Shown here: positions 6,319 through 13,753 of the stretch, piece after piece
Numbering within the stretch: the first letter of the stretch is position 1
Layout: each line of letters begins with the position of its first letter
Assembly (NCBI GenBank): GCA_004294195.1
Contig: REAQ01000110.1
Coordinates: 1-20,505 of the forward strand
Direction of reading: 5' to 3'
DNA: 20,505 bases
DNA from: Sphingobacteriales bacterium
GTDB taxonomy: Bacteria > Bacteroidota > Bacteroidia > Chitinophagales > Chitinophagaceae
Made by a program: the position numbers and the translations under genes
Notes under the pieces: generated by a model
Database searches by the model: none
The model's input: the letters and a program-made list of their open reading frames with translations, nothing else
What the model was told of the DNA's origin: nothing

Positions 6319-7651
6319 ATCTAAGTACCATCTGCCGGTCAGCATCCAGCCGGATCAGAATAAACAACAGCACAGTGAATGTGATCAGGGCCGTACCGCC
6401 ATAGCTTAAGAAAGGAAGGGGAATACCGATGACGGGTACAAGCCCTACGGTCATTCCAATATTAATGGCCACATGGAAAAACAAAACCACGGCTACACCG
6501 TAGGCATAACATCGGCTAAATGTACTTCGTTGCCTTTCAGCAACAACGGTGATCCGGAAGATCAAGAGGAGGTAGAGCAACAATAAGATTGTGCTGCCAA
6601 CAAAACCAAAACCTTCGCCAATGGTACAGAAGATAAAGTCTGTTCGCTGCTCCGGAACAAAATCATATCGCGTCTGGGTACCTTTCAAAAGACCCTTTCC
6701 GATAAATCCACCGGAGCCAATCGCGATCTTGCTTTGCTTTACATTATAGGAGGTGGCTTTCTTTTTCTCTTCAATCTTTTTAATATCCTCTTCCGTCATG
6801 GTCTTGGGATCAACAGGAAAATCACGTCCCACCGTTGCATAGATCCTTTGCACCTGATAAGGCTTCAGCACATTGTTGAAAAAGAACGGAACAGCAAATC
6901 TTTGCACACCCACACATATCACCCAGATGGCAGCGATACCGATCAGTATACTCCGGTCACGCTTGATCTGCTTTCGCATAAAATAAATGGTGAGCCCCGC
7001 GAGCACAGTCAGGATGATAGCGAGCACATTGGGTTCAATCAGCAGAGTGGCTATCACGAGTACGGCCAGCGAAAACCCAACAATCAAAACGATACTGGGC
7101 AAGCCTTCCCGGTACATCACGAGGAAAAAAGAAAAATACACAAGCGCAAGGCCTGTCTCACTTTGCAGGATCGATAAGATGGCCGGTACCATCACGATGG
7201 CCGTAGCGATTAATTGCGATTTAAGCTTGGTGAAATCAGTTTCCGTACGACTCAAGTATTTGGCCAATGCCAGGTTCACAAAGATCTTACACAACTCAGC
7301 CGGCTGAAGTTGGAAACTGGAGAATCGAATAATTGATTTAGTGCCCTTGATCTCTGTATGAAAAGGAAAAACAAGCAAGAGTAATAAGATTCCGGCAAAG
7401 TAAAACAGATTAGCTGTTGCCGTAAAGAATTTAGAGTCCGTCAGCAAGATAAAAATGCCAAGGATGATGCTAATGCCAAAAAACAATAACTGCTTGCTAT
7501 AGTCTGTCTTGAAAGAAAGAAATCCAGAGACGATGTCTTCGTTCCGGTGCGTAGCAGCAAAAATACTCATAACACCAATGGTTGCCAGGATCAGGTAAAG
7601 GATCACCAACAGGCTGTCTACACCTTTAGATATTTCAGGATTCTTCCTCAT
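6317..7651 (-). CDS. rodA: Rod-shape SEDS glycosyltransferase RodA
   Basis: This polytopic SEDS-family peptidoglycan polymerase uses lipid II and works with PBP2 in the elongasome. At 444 residues it is longer than E. coli RodA (about 370). Conserved SEDS features are present: FQLQPAELCKI (113-123), QSKIAIGSGGFIGKG (306-320), and FVPEQRTDFIF (331-341), where D338 matches the essential catalytic Asp of RodA. PVIGIPLPFLSYGG near the C-terminus is also typical. Part of the extra length is a charged stretch at about 281-300 (TMTEEDIKKIEEKKKATS) between the IYATVGRD segment and the QSK motif. The gene starts inside the 3' end of mrdA with a 17-nt overlap, and its stop lies within a palindromic repeat. 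Pairing with PBP2 and Mre genes supports RodA rather than FtsW. Confidence 0.93.
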   Translation of the reverse strand: MRKNPEISKGVDSLLVILYLILATIGVMSIFAATHRNEDIVSGFLSFKTDYSKQLLFFGISIILGIFILLTDSKFFTATANLFYFAGILLLLLVFPFHTEIKGTKSIIRFSSFQLQPAELCKIFVNLALAKYLSRTETDFTKLKSQLIATAIVMVPAILSILQSETGLALVYFSFFLVMYREGLPSIVLIVGFSLAVLVIATLLIEPNVLAIILTVLAGLTIYFMRKQIKRDRSILIGIAAIWVICVGVQRFAVPFFFNNVLKPYQVQRIYATVGRDFPVDPKTMTEEDIKKIEEKKKATSYNVKQSKIAIGSGGFIGKGLLKGTQTRYDFVPEQRTDFIFCTIGEGFGFVGSTILLLLYLLLIFRITVVAERQRSTFSRCYAYGVAVVLFFHVAINIGMTVGLVPVIGIPLPFLSYGGTALITFTVLLFILIRLDADRQMVLR

Positions 7652-9728
7652 CCTCGTGCTTGGTTAAAAGTGCGATGGCCTTGGTGGTGTCTGGCTTTGG
7701 CTTTGCCGGCACACTGTCTTTTTTTATTGGCGTCTCTGTTGCTCTTTTCAACTTAGGCGCGGGCGGAGCCTCCGGAAGATCAGTATTGGAACTATCGCCC
7801 ATTTCCCTGGCCAGCCTCACCCTGCGAAGAGAGTCCAATCGCATCCGCTTCGCCTTAACGATGGGAAGAATAATCTCTTTTTCGGCTATACGTGCTGAAT
7901 CGAGTTTACTTTTTGCGCTAAGTGAATCATTTAAGTATTTTTCGATGACCATTCGCGCCATAGGACCGGCCCAGGTGGCACCAAATCCGGCATTCTCAAC
8001 AATGATAGCAACAGCTATCTTTGGGTTATCTCTGGGTGCAAAACAAACAAACCATGAGTGGTCTTGCAGTTTTTCCCGTTTACCATTGATGATACCATAG
8101 TTTTCCGCAGTACCGGTTTTACCAGCCATCGTAATACCATCGATCTTTGCAACCCTACCGGTACCTGCTTCAATAACATCCTGCATGCCCAATTGCACCA
8201 GGTTGTAAATGGTATCAGGAATATGCGTAACACTATGCTTAACCTTATACCTGTTCAGGACCGTATCGGCCTCGCCCTGACCGTCGATCTTCTCTACAAA
8301 ATGAGGTGTATAATAATACCCTTTGTTAGCAATGATACACATCATGTTTGCCATCTGCAATGGTGTGGCCTGCATCTCGCCTTGTCCTATCCCGAGAAAC
8401 ACATTGGTACAGGAATTCCATGAGCTGTTATACAGTTTATTGTAGAACGATGTATCAACGATAAGGCCCTTGTCCTCACTGGGAATATCCACGCCAAGGC
8501 GAACACCAAGACCAAATGAATTCATGTACTCTTTCCACTTTGCATAGCCCTCGTCCACATTCTTAAACTTCCTGTTGTCAACGGCCAACCGATAGATCTG
8601 TGAGAAATAAGAGTTACAGGAATGTGCGATGGCCATCCGTAAATTGGTGGCGTGGCCAGACCATTTCTCCGTACAGTTGATGGGCCTTCTGCAGCCGTAA
8701 TAGGTACCGTTGCAACCAATGCCATATTGCGGCGTGATGACCCCTTCATCCAGCGCAATCAACGCCTGCGTGGGCTTGATGGTGGATCCGGGAGGATACT
8801 GGCCCTTGATGGCCCTGTTGTACAAAGGCTTTGCAGTATCCGTCAACAGATAAGAGAAGTTCAGTTTACGCAAAGATCCTGTCAGGAGGTTTGGATCATA
8901 GGTAGGTCCACTGGCCATTGCAATGATGCCCCCGGTCTTGGGATCAATGGCCACGATAGCACCAAGCTTATTGGCAAGAAATTTCTCTGCCAGTACTTGT
9001 ACGTCGATATCCATATAAGTACGCAGATTCCTTCCCGCGATGGCCGCCGTATCATAAGCACCGTTTTCATAAGATCCTACCAGCCTGTTCTTATTATCCT
9101 TGATGCGATACTGCACCCCACGCTGGCCCATAAGAATGTTCTCATAAGAACGCTCCAGTCCGGTAAGACCCATGTAGTCGCCCAACTGATAAAAATAATT
9201 GGTCCGTTTCAGGATGTTGGAATCCACCTCGCCAATATATCCCAGCACGTGCTCGGCCACTTTAAAGGGGTAGGAACGGATCGGCCTGTCCTGCAGGTAA
9301 AATCCAGGCTCAAATCGATATATATTCTCCTGAAGTTTGACGAACTTCTCGATCGATAATGCTCCTTCAAAAACAGACGGCCTGTATCTTCCATTCTTTA
9401 CAATAGACGTTACCAGTCGTTTCCTGAACTCCGTAGTGTCAATGTCAAGGATGTTACACAGTCCCAGCGTGTCAATTCCTTTCAACTGGGTAGGCACAAT
9501 CATCAGGTCATGTGTCACCGTGTTTTCAAGAATGGATTTTCCATTTCTGTCGAAAATCAGCCCCCTGTCCGGATAGATAATCTTCCTGTCCACGGCATTG
9601 TCCATTGCCTGCAGTTTGAACTGCGGGCTCAACAACTGCAATACAAATAACCTTGCGATCAGCACCACAAAAACGGCGAGGATGATCACGCGTACTACAG
9701 TTTGTCTGGACTGATTGAAGACAGACAT
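7635..9728 (-). CDS. mrdA: Penicillin-binding protein 2 (elongasome transpeptidase)
   Basis: This class B PBP cross-links peptidoglycan during cell elongation. It has 697 residues with an N-terminal membrane anchor at about 13-33 and a pedestal domain beginning with the YPDRGLIFDRNG motif. The transpeptidase domain carries S315-x-x-K318 (PPGSTIKP), S370-C-N372 and K537-T-G539 (AGKTGTAEN). Cysteines C339, C346, C352 and C371 and H359 cluster between the first two motifs, at places comparable to the zinc ligands recalled for E. coli PBP2 (Asp350, Asp365, His371, Cys384). The tail (about 640-697) is Pro/Lys/Glu-rich and probably disordered, accounting for the extra length over E. coli (633). It follows mreD across a 113-nt gap with a strong hairpin and overlaps rodA by 17 nt. 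Confidence 0.95.
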   Translation of the reverse strand: MSVFNQSRQTVVRVIILAVFVVLIARLFVLQLLSPQFKLQAMDNAVDRKIIYPDRGLIFDRNGKSILENTVTHDLMIVPTQLKGIDTLGLCNILDIDTTEFRKRLVTSIVKNGRYRPSVFEGALSIEKFVKLQENIYRFEPGFYLQDRPIRSYPFKVAEHVLGYIGEVDSNILKRTNYFYQLGDYMGLTGLERSYENILMGQRGVQYRIKDNKNRLVGSYENGAYDTAAIAGRNLRTYMDIDVQVLAEKFLANKLGAIVAIDPKTGGIIAMASGPTYDPNLLTGSLRKLNFSYLLTDTAKPLYNRAIKGQYPPGSTIKPTQALIALDEGVITPQYGIGCNGTYYGCRRPINCTEKWSGHATNLRMAIAHSCNSYFSQIYRLAVDNRKFKNVDEGYAKWKEYMNSFGLGVRLGVDIPSEDKGLIVDTSFYNKLYNSSWNSCTNVFLGIGQGEMQATPLQMANMMCIIANKGYYYTPHFVEKIDGQGEADTVLNRYKVKHSVTHIPDTIYNLVQLGMQDVIEAGTGRVAKIDGITMAGKTGTAENYGIINGKREKLQDHSWFVCFAPRDNPKIAVAIIVENAGFGATWAGPMARMVIEKYLNDSLSAKSKLDSARIAEKEIILPIVKAKRMRLDSLRRVRLAREMGDSSNTDLPEAPPAPKLKRATETPIKKDSVPAKPKPDTTKAIALLTKHEDEEES

Positions 9729-9760
9729 TTATCTTGGTGGTTTTAACTTCTCTAATTTCT

Positions 9761-9830
9761 AGGGTGAGTGTGTAGGGGGAGTGTTTAGATTAGGTATCAG
9801 GCCTATACCCTCCCCCTACACACTCACCCT
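9761..9830. repeat. Perfect 21-bp inverted repeat between mreD and mrdA
   Basis: The arm at 9761-9781 (AGGGTGAGTGTGTAGGGGGA plus G) is exactly complementary to 9810-9830, with a 28-nt loop. The loop itself contains GGTAT...ATACC, which could form a nested 5-bp stem. The repeat begins 11 nt downstream of the mreD stop on the minus strand. No T-run follows on that strand, so it is not a standard intrinsic terminator; it may be an mRNA processing or stability element, or a dispersed palindromic repeat. Confidence 0.85.
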
Positions 9831-9841
9831 ATACACATCCC

Positions 9842-10375
9842 CTATGCCACATTCGTCCTATACCTTCCCTTACGCTGGAACAACATCTCCGTAATGAATA
9901 TCAACAACAGAGAGATGGCTGTGGATGCCAGTACCTTTCCAAAGAAAAACCAGATACTGCCAACCTGTAGCCACTCCAGGAACACCAGGTAGGTATGATG
10001 AATAAATGTCAGGATAAATGCATACACCGCAAAAGGCATAAAGCCCATACTGGTGATGGACGGCTCTGAATAGCTCATTTCAGTTGCCTCTTTTGGCATC
10101 AGTATGCCAATGATAAAAGGCCTGATATAAGCAATCAGTGTACAGGCAGCGGCATGAAGGCCAGGGGTCTTGGTAAAAAAGTCCAGTGAAAGTCCAAATA
10201 AAAACCCGAGCAGGGTCAATCCCGCCCTTGGTGTATTGTATGGCAACCAAAGTATAAAAAGAAAATACAGATATGGGACGATGAACCGATGCAATGGCGG
10301 CACTTTCGCCAGTACAAACACTTGCACCAGGATAAACAGCACAAAACGGATGATATTTTTTAAGAGGTCACTCAT
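9842..10375 (-). CDS. mreD: Rod-shape-determining membrane protein MreD
   Basis: This is a 177-residue polytopic inner-membrane protein with about five or six hydrophobic segments (around residues 8-24, 31-46, 51-65, 73-92, 110-128 and 141-165). It belongs to the elongasome with MreB, MreC, PBP2 and RodA. MreD is poorly conserved in sequence, so the call rests on length, topology and position directly after mreC: its ATG shares one base with the mreC stop (TGATG). GLSLDFFTKTPGLHAAACTL is in the typical place of the MreD G(x)xxD(x)xxxxxxG motif. The C-terminus ends in a short basic tail. Confidence 0.88.
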   Translation of the reverse strand: MSDLLKNIIRFVLFILVQVFVLAKVPPLHRFIVPYLYFLFILWLPYNTPRAGLTLLGFLFGLSLDFFTKTPGLHAAACTLIAYIRPFIIGILMPKEATEMSYSEPSITSMGFMPFAVYAFILTFIHHTYLVFLEWLQVGSIWFFFGKVLASTAISLLLIFITEMLFQRKGRYRTNVA

Positions 10376-11223
10376 CAGTCTCTCTTGATTCTGTTTAGTA
10401 AGGAATCCATTTCTGCTTTCTGGAGGTTCTTAACTACAAATGCATGCTGCACAGAAAAGAAATCCGTACCCGTTTTCACTTTAATATTATAACTGCTCGT
10501 GGCCTTGTCGTCAACAACTTCTTCCACAAATCCTACGATCTGGCCGGGAGGAAAAATATCAGAGTAGGGACTTGTGATCACCGTATCACCTTTGGCCACT
10601 TTTACTGTTCTGGGAATATTATTGAGCGAAACATAGCGGGGGTCTTTCCCATCCCAAACCACTTCGCCAAATCCGCTGCCTTTTTTCAACAGCGCCACCA
10701 CGCTGTTTTTACGGTGGAGCAAGCTCATGACTACAGACATGTTGGGACTCACGTCCACCACTTTTCCAATGATCCCACTGGCGCCCACTACCGCCATGTT
10801 GATGGCAACACCCTGGTTACTGCCTCGATGTAGAGTGATAAAGTTATTCTGCTCGTTTACAGCGTTTCCAATCACACGCGCAGGAAGAAACAAGAATTTT
10901 CGATACTGTTCCTGCTCTTGCAATCGGAAGGTGTCCTGAACAACCTGCATATTGCTATCGGGTGCTGAAAAATTAGTAGCCAACTTATTGAGCAGATCAG
11001 CATTCTGGGTTCTAAGCTGGTCGTTTTCTTTGCGAAGACTGAAATAGGTTTCTATATTATTATATCGGAGAAAAAACTTTCCCGTTACCTCATTGGCAGC
11101 ATTCATATATGCTGCCTGATGAAATTTATTATAACGGAACAGCATGCTGAGCGCGAGTACCTGTAACAACAGGAAGAACAGCAGGTTACTGAACCGGGCA
11201 ATAAAAAGAAAAATATTCCGCAT
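10375..11223 (-). CDS. mreC: Rod-shape-determining protein MreC
   Basis: This is a bitopic periplasmic scaffold that activates PBP2-RodA. It has 282 residues with one transmembrane helix at about 9-28 and a dimerising coiled coil at about 55-80 (LRKENDQLRTQNADLLNKL). The MreC beta-barrel pair follows with ARVIGNAVNEQNNFITLHRG, the VGASGIIGKVVDVSPNMS stretch and PPGQIVGFVEEV. Length and order match the family. It lies 4 nt after mreB, and its stop overlaps the mreD start, as expected for a tightly coupled operon. Confidence 0.94.
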   Translation of the reverse strand: MRNIFLFIARFSNLLFFLLLQVLALSMLFRYNKFHQAAYMNAANEVTGKFFLRYNNIETYFSLRKENDQLRTQNADLLNKLATNFSAPDSNMQVVQDTFRLQEQEQYRKFLFLPARVIGNAVNEQNNFITLHRGSNQGVAINMAVVGASGIIGKVVDVSPNMSVVMSLLHRKNSVVALLKKGSGFGEVVWDGKDPRYVSLNNIPRTVKVAKGDTVITSPYSDIFPPGQIVGFVEEVVDDKATSSYNIKVKTGTDFFSVQHAFVVKNLQKAEMDSLLNRIKRD

Positions 11224-11227
11224 TGAA

Positions 11228-12253
11228 TTATCTCATCACGAAAGGAAACCGCGAGTAATTCTTAAGAGCGATACCCGTACCTCTAACCACACTCTTCAGC
11301 GGGTCTTCAGCAACGTGTACAGGCAACTTGATCTTCTGGCTGAGGCGTTTATCCAAACCACGCAGCAGGGCACCACCACCGGTGAGGTAAAGGCCCCTCC
11401 TGTATATATCTGCGGCCAATTCCGGCGGCGTTGTCTCCAGCGCTTTAAGAATAGCCTCCTCAATTTTAAATATAGATTTGTCCAGTGCTTCAGCGATCTC
11501 CTGGAAACTCACCATGATCTGTTTGGGGATACCGGTTACCAGGTCACGACCATTCACCGGAATATCATCGGGAGGAGATTCAAGGTCTTTCATTGCAGCA
11601 CCGATCTGGATCTTGATCTGCTCCGCAGTACGTTCACCGATCAGTAGAGAGTGGTAACGCCGCAATGCTTCCATAATATCTGCAGTGAACTCATCACCTG
11701 CAATACGAATGGACTGATCACAAACGATACCGGCAAGAGCGATAACGGTAATACCGGTGGTACCACCACCGATATCAATGATCATGTTGCCTACAGGCTC
11801 CTCTACATCGATACCAATACCTAGCGCAGCAGCCATCGGCTCGTGCAACAAGTACACTTCCTTAGCACCTGCCTGCTCTGCACTGTCCCTTACGGCTCTC
11901 TTCTCCACCTCGGTAATACTGGAGGGGATACAGATCATCATCCGCCAACTTGGGGGGAACAAAGGCTTTTTAGGATAGATCATTTTGATCATCTCCCGTA
12001 TCATTAATTCTGCAGCGTTGAAGTCTGCAATTACACCGTCTTTGAGGGGCCTGACCGTCCTGATGCTTTCGTGCGTTTTTTCGTGCATCATCAGGGCTTT
12101 CTTACCTACAGCCAGAACATTCTTGGGATTATTGCGGTCTAAAGCAACTATGGAAGGCTCGTTGACTACGATTTCGTCGTTATGAATGATAAGCGTGTTG
12201 GCAGTTCCGAGGTCAATGGCGATATCTTGGGTGAACCAGTTAAAGAGTCCCAT
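11228..12253 (-). CDS. mreB: Actin-like rod-shape protein MreB
   Basis: This bacterial actin forms membrane-bound filaments that position the elongation machinery. It has 341 residues, the usual length. The ATPase motifs are in order: phosphate-1 AIDLGTANTLI (about 12-22), phosphate-2 IDIGGGTTGITVI (about 159-171), and the adenosine motif LTGGGALLRGLD (about 289-300). The N-terminus MGLFNWFTQD starts with a short amphipathic, hydrophobic stretch suited to membrane contact. It is the first gene of the mreBCD-mrdA-rodA run and has a promoter-like sequence about 35 nt upstream. Confidence 0.97.
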   Translation of the reverse strand: MGLFNWFTQDIAIDLGTANTLIIHNDEIVVNEPSIVALDRNNPKNVLAVGKKALMMHEKTHESIRTVRPLKDGVIADFNAAELMIREMIKMIYPKKPLFPPSWRMMICIPSSITEVEKRAVRDSAEQAGAKEVYLLHEPMAAALGIGIDVEEPVGNMIIDIGGGTTGITVIALAGIVCDQSIRIAGDEFTADIMEALRRYHSLLIGERTAEQIKIQIGAAMKDLESPPDDIPVNGRDLVTGIPKQIMVSFQEIAEALDKSIFKIEEAILKALETTPPELAADIYRRGLYLTGGGALLRGLDKRLSQKIKLPVHVAEDPLKSVVRGTGIALKNYSRFPFVMR

Positions 12254-12288
12254 TGTAGGATTGATATTGGTTTTCTAGTTAATGTGGG

Positions 12289-12319
12289 CAAAATTCAATA
12301 AATAATTCCAATAAACAAC
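12289..12319 (-). promoter_or_regulatory. Candidate promoter for the mreB operon
   Basis: On the minus strand GTTG (12316-12319) is followed after 19 nt by GAATTTTG (12289-12296), 7 of 8 to TAnnTTTG. The spacing fits the Bacteroidota -33/-7 pattern. It leaves a leader of about 30 nt before the mreB ATG at 12253. The 117-nt gap to purD holds no hairpin and no other gene. Confidence 0.45.
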
Positions 12320-12370
12320 GTCATTATGAACGTTTTATGCGGGATTTCACAACATTTATCCTGAAACCTG

Positions 12371-13660
12371 TCACTGGAACTCGTACCCTATATCCTTCCG
12401 ATAGTAGATGCCTTGAAAATCGATGAACTCCATGATCTTGATGGAACGCTGGGCGGCCTTGTGGACGGAGTCCCCAAAGGATGTTACGGCAAGCACTCTT
12501 CCCCCATTGGTCAGGATCTTCCCGTCTTCTTCGGTGGTTCCTGCGTGAAACACGATGGTATCGTCTTCATTCAGGATGTCCAGTCCATCGATCTCAAATC
12601 CTTTTTCATAACTCCCGGGATATCCGCCGCTGACGGCTACCACGGTGGAAGCGGCTCTCTGTTCAAATTCCAGGGTTTTGCCCGCCAACCGGTGTTGTGA
12701 GACGGCCAGGAACAGCTCAACCAGGTCAGACTTGAGTCTTGGGATCACCACCTCGGTTTCGGGATCACCCATCCGGCAGTTGTATTCAATAACCAAAGGC
12801 TCATTATTCACGTTGATCAGCCCGAAGAAAACAAAACCTTTATAGGCCAGCTTCTCCGCGTGGATACCGTTAATGGTGGGTTCAATGATTCGGGTGCGCA
12901 CTTTTTCCATGAATACCGAATCGGCAAAAGGAACCGGGCTCACCGCACCCATTCCGCCGGTGTTCAGGCCTTTATCACCCTCTCCGATTCTTTTATAGTC
13001 TTTGGCTTCGGGCAGCAGCACGTATGACTCACCATCGGTAAGGGCAAACACACTCAGTTCAATACCGGTCAAAAATTCCTCCACCACCACTTTATGACCG
13101 GCCGATCCAAACTTGGATTGCTGAATCATGAGCTCAAATTCAGCCATGGCCTCCACGTGATTCTGGCAAATGATCACACCTTTTCCTGCAGCCAATCCAT
13201 CCGCTTTGAGGACGATAGGCAATGGGTGATTCTGCAGATAAGTGACACCCTCGGCATAGTTGGTCTGGTCAAATTCACGATATGCCGCGGTTGGAATGCC
13301 ATGCCTTTGCATGAAGGCCTTCGCATAGGCCTTACTGCCCTCCAGCTGGGCCGCTTCCTGGGATGGACCGATGAGGGCCACATGTTTCAACGCCGCATCG
13401 TTCTGGAAATAATCATAGATTCCATTTACCAATGGCTCTTCGGGCCCCACCACCACCAGGTTAATATGCTCCCGCAGGCAGACCGACTGTATCGCCACAA
13501 AATCATTGACCTGCACATTGAGATTCTCACCACACTCCTTTGTACCGGCATTGCCCGGCGCTATGTAGAGTTTTTCACACAATGGGCTTTGGCTGATCTT
13601 CCAGGCCAGAGCATGTTCCCGGCCACCCGAGCCCAACAATAAGATCTTGATTGGTTTCAT
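12371..13660 (-). CDS. purD: Phosphoribosylamine-glycine ligase (GARS)
   Basis: PurD catalyses ATP-dependent joining of glycine to 5-phosphoribosylamine, the second step of de novo purine synthesis, in the cytoplasm. The 429-residue protein begins with the N-domain LLLGSGGREHALAWK (about 7-21). VVVGPEEPLVNGI (about 69-81) follows, then the ATP-grasp domain with PIVLKADGLAAGKGVIIC and VEEFLTGIELSVFAL. The metal and nucleotide loop region has GLNTGGMGAVSPVPF (about 238-252) and YNCRMGDPETEVV (about 293-305). The length is standard and the start is fixed by the first beta strand. It is not part of the mre operon: mreB has its own promoter-like element. It is divergent from the POT transporter gene. 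Confidence 0.96.
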   Translation of the reverse strand: MKPIKILLLGSGGREHALAWKISQSPLCEKLYIAPGNAGTKECGENLNVQVNDFVAIQSVCLREHINLVVVGPEEPLVNGIYDYFQNDAALKHVALIGPSQEAAQLEGSKAYAKAFMQRHGIPTAAYREFDQTNYAEGVTYLQNHPLPIVLKADGLAAGKGVIICQNHVEAMAEFELMIQQSKFGSAGHKVVVEEFLTGIELSVFALTDGESYVLLPEAKDYKRIGEGDKGLNTGGMGAVSPVPFADSVFMEKVRTRIIEPTINGIHAEKLAYKGFVFFGLINVNNEPLVIEYNCRMGDPETEVVIPRLKSDLVELFLAVSQHRLAGKTLEFEQRAASTVVAVSGGYPGSYEKGFEIDGLDILNEDDTIVFHAGTTEEDGKILTNGGRVLAVTSFGDSVHKAAQRSIKIMEFIDFQGIYYRKDIGYEFQ

Positions 13661-13665
13661 GCAAG

Positions 13666-13673
13666 CGAAGATA
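13666..13673 (-). promoter_or_regulatory. TAnnTTTG-like element before purD
   Basis: TATCTTCG on the minus strand matches TAnnTTTG at 7 of 8 positions and ends 5 nt before the purD ATG. It resembles the arrangement at rmlA, transketolase and the MBL gene, but the match is imperfect. Confidence 0.22.
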
Positions 13674-13680
13674 AGGGGTC

Positions 13681-13716
13681 AATGTGGCAATGCGGTAATG
13701 CGGCAGTGCGGTAATG
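13681..13716. repeat. Solo array of the 8-bp AATGCGGT repeat
   Basis: Four and a half 8-bp units (AATGTGGC, AATGCGGT, AATGCGGC, AGTGCGGT, AATG) lie between the divergent purD and POT transporter starts. They match one arm of the palindromic element at 6153-6318, starting with the same AATGTGGC-AATGCGGT pair, but here the inverted arm and GC-rich core are absent. Confidence 0.7.
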
Positions 13717-13753
13717 GAAGAATCTATATATTCACGGCACCAAAATCAATTGC

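Noticed and set aside
8652..9359. 235-residue open frame on the plus strand opposite mrdA
   Set aside because: It is a shadow of the PBP2 coding sequence with no domain or signal.
12254..12370. Terminator or riboswitch between purD and mreB
   Set aside because: No stable stem or T-run was found; only the mreB promoter-like elements are visible.
13094..13642. 182-residue open frame opposite purD
   Set aside because: It is antisense to the conserved ATP-grasp gene and has no family resemblance.
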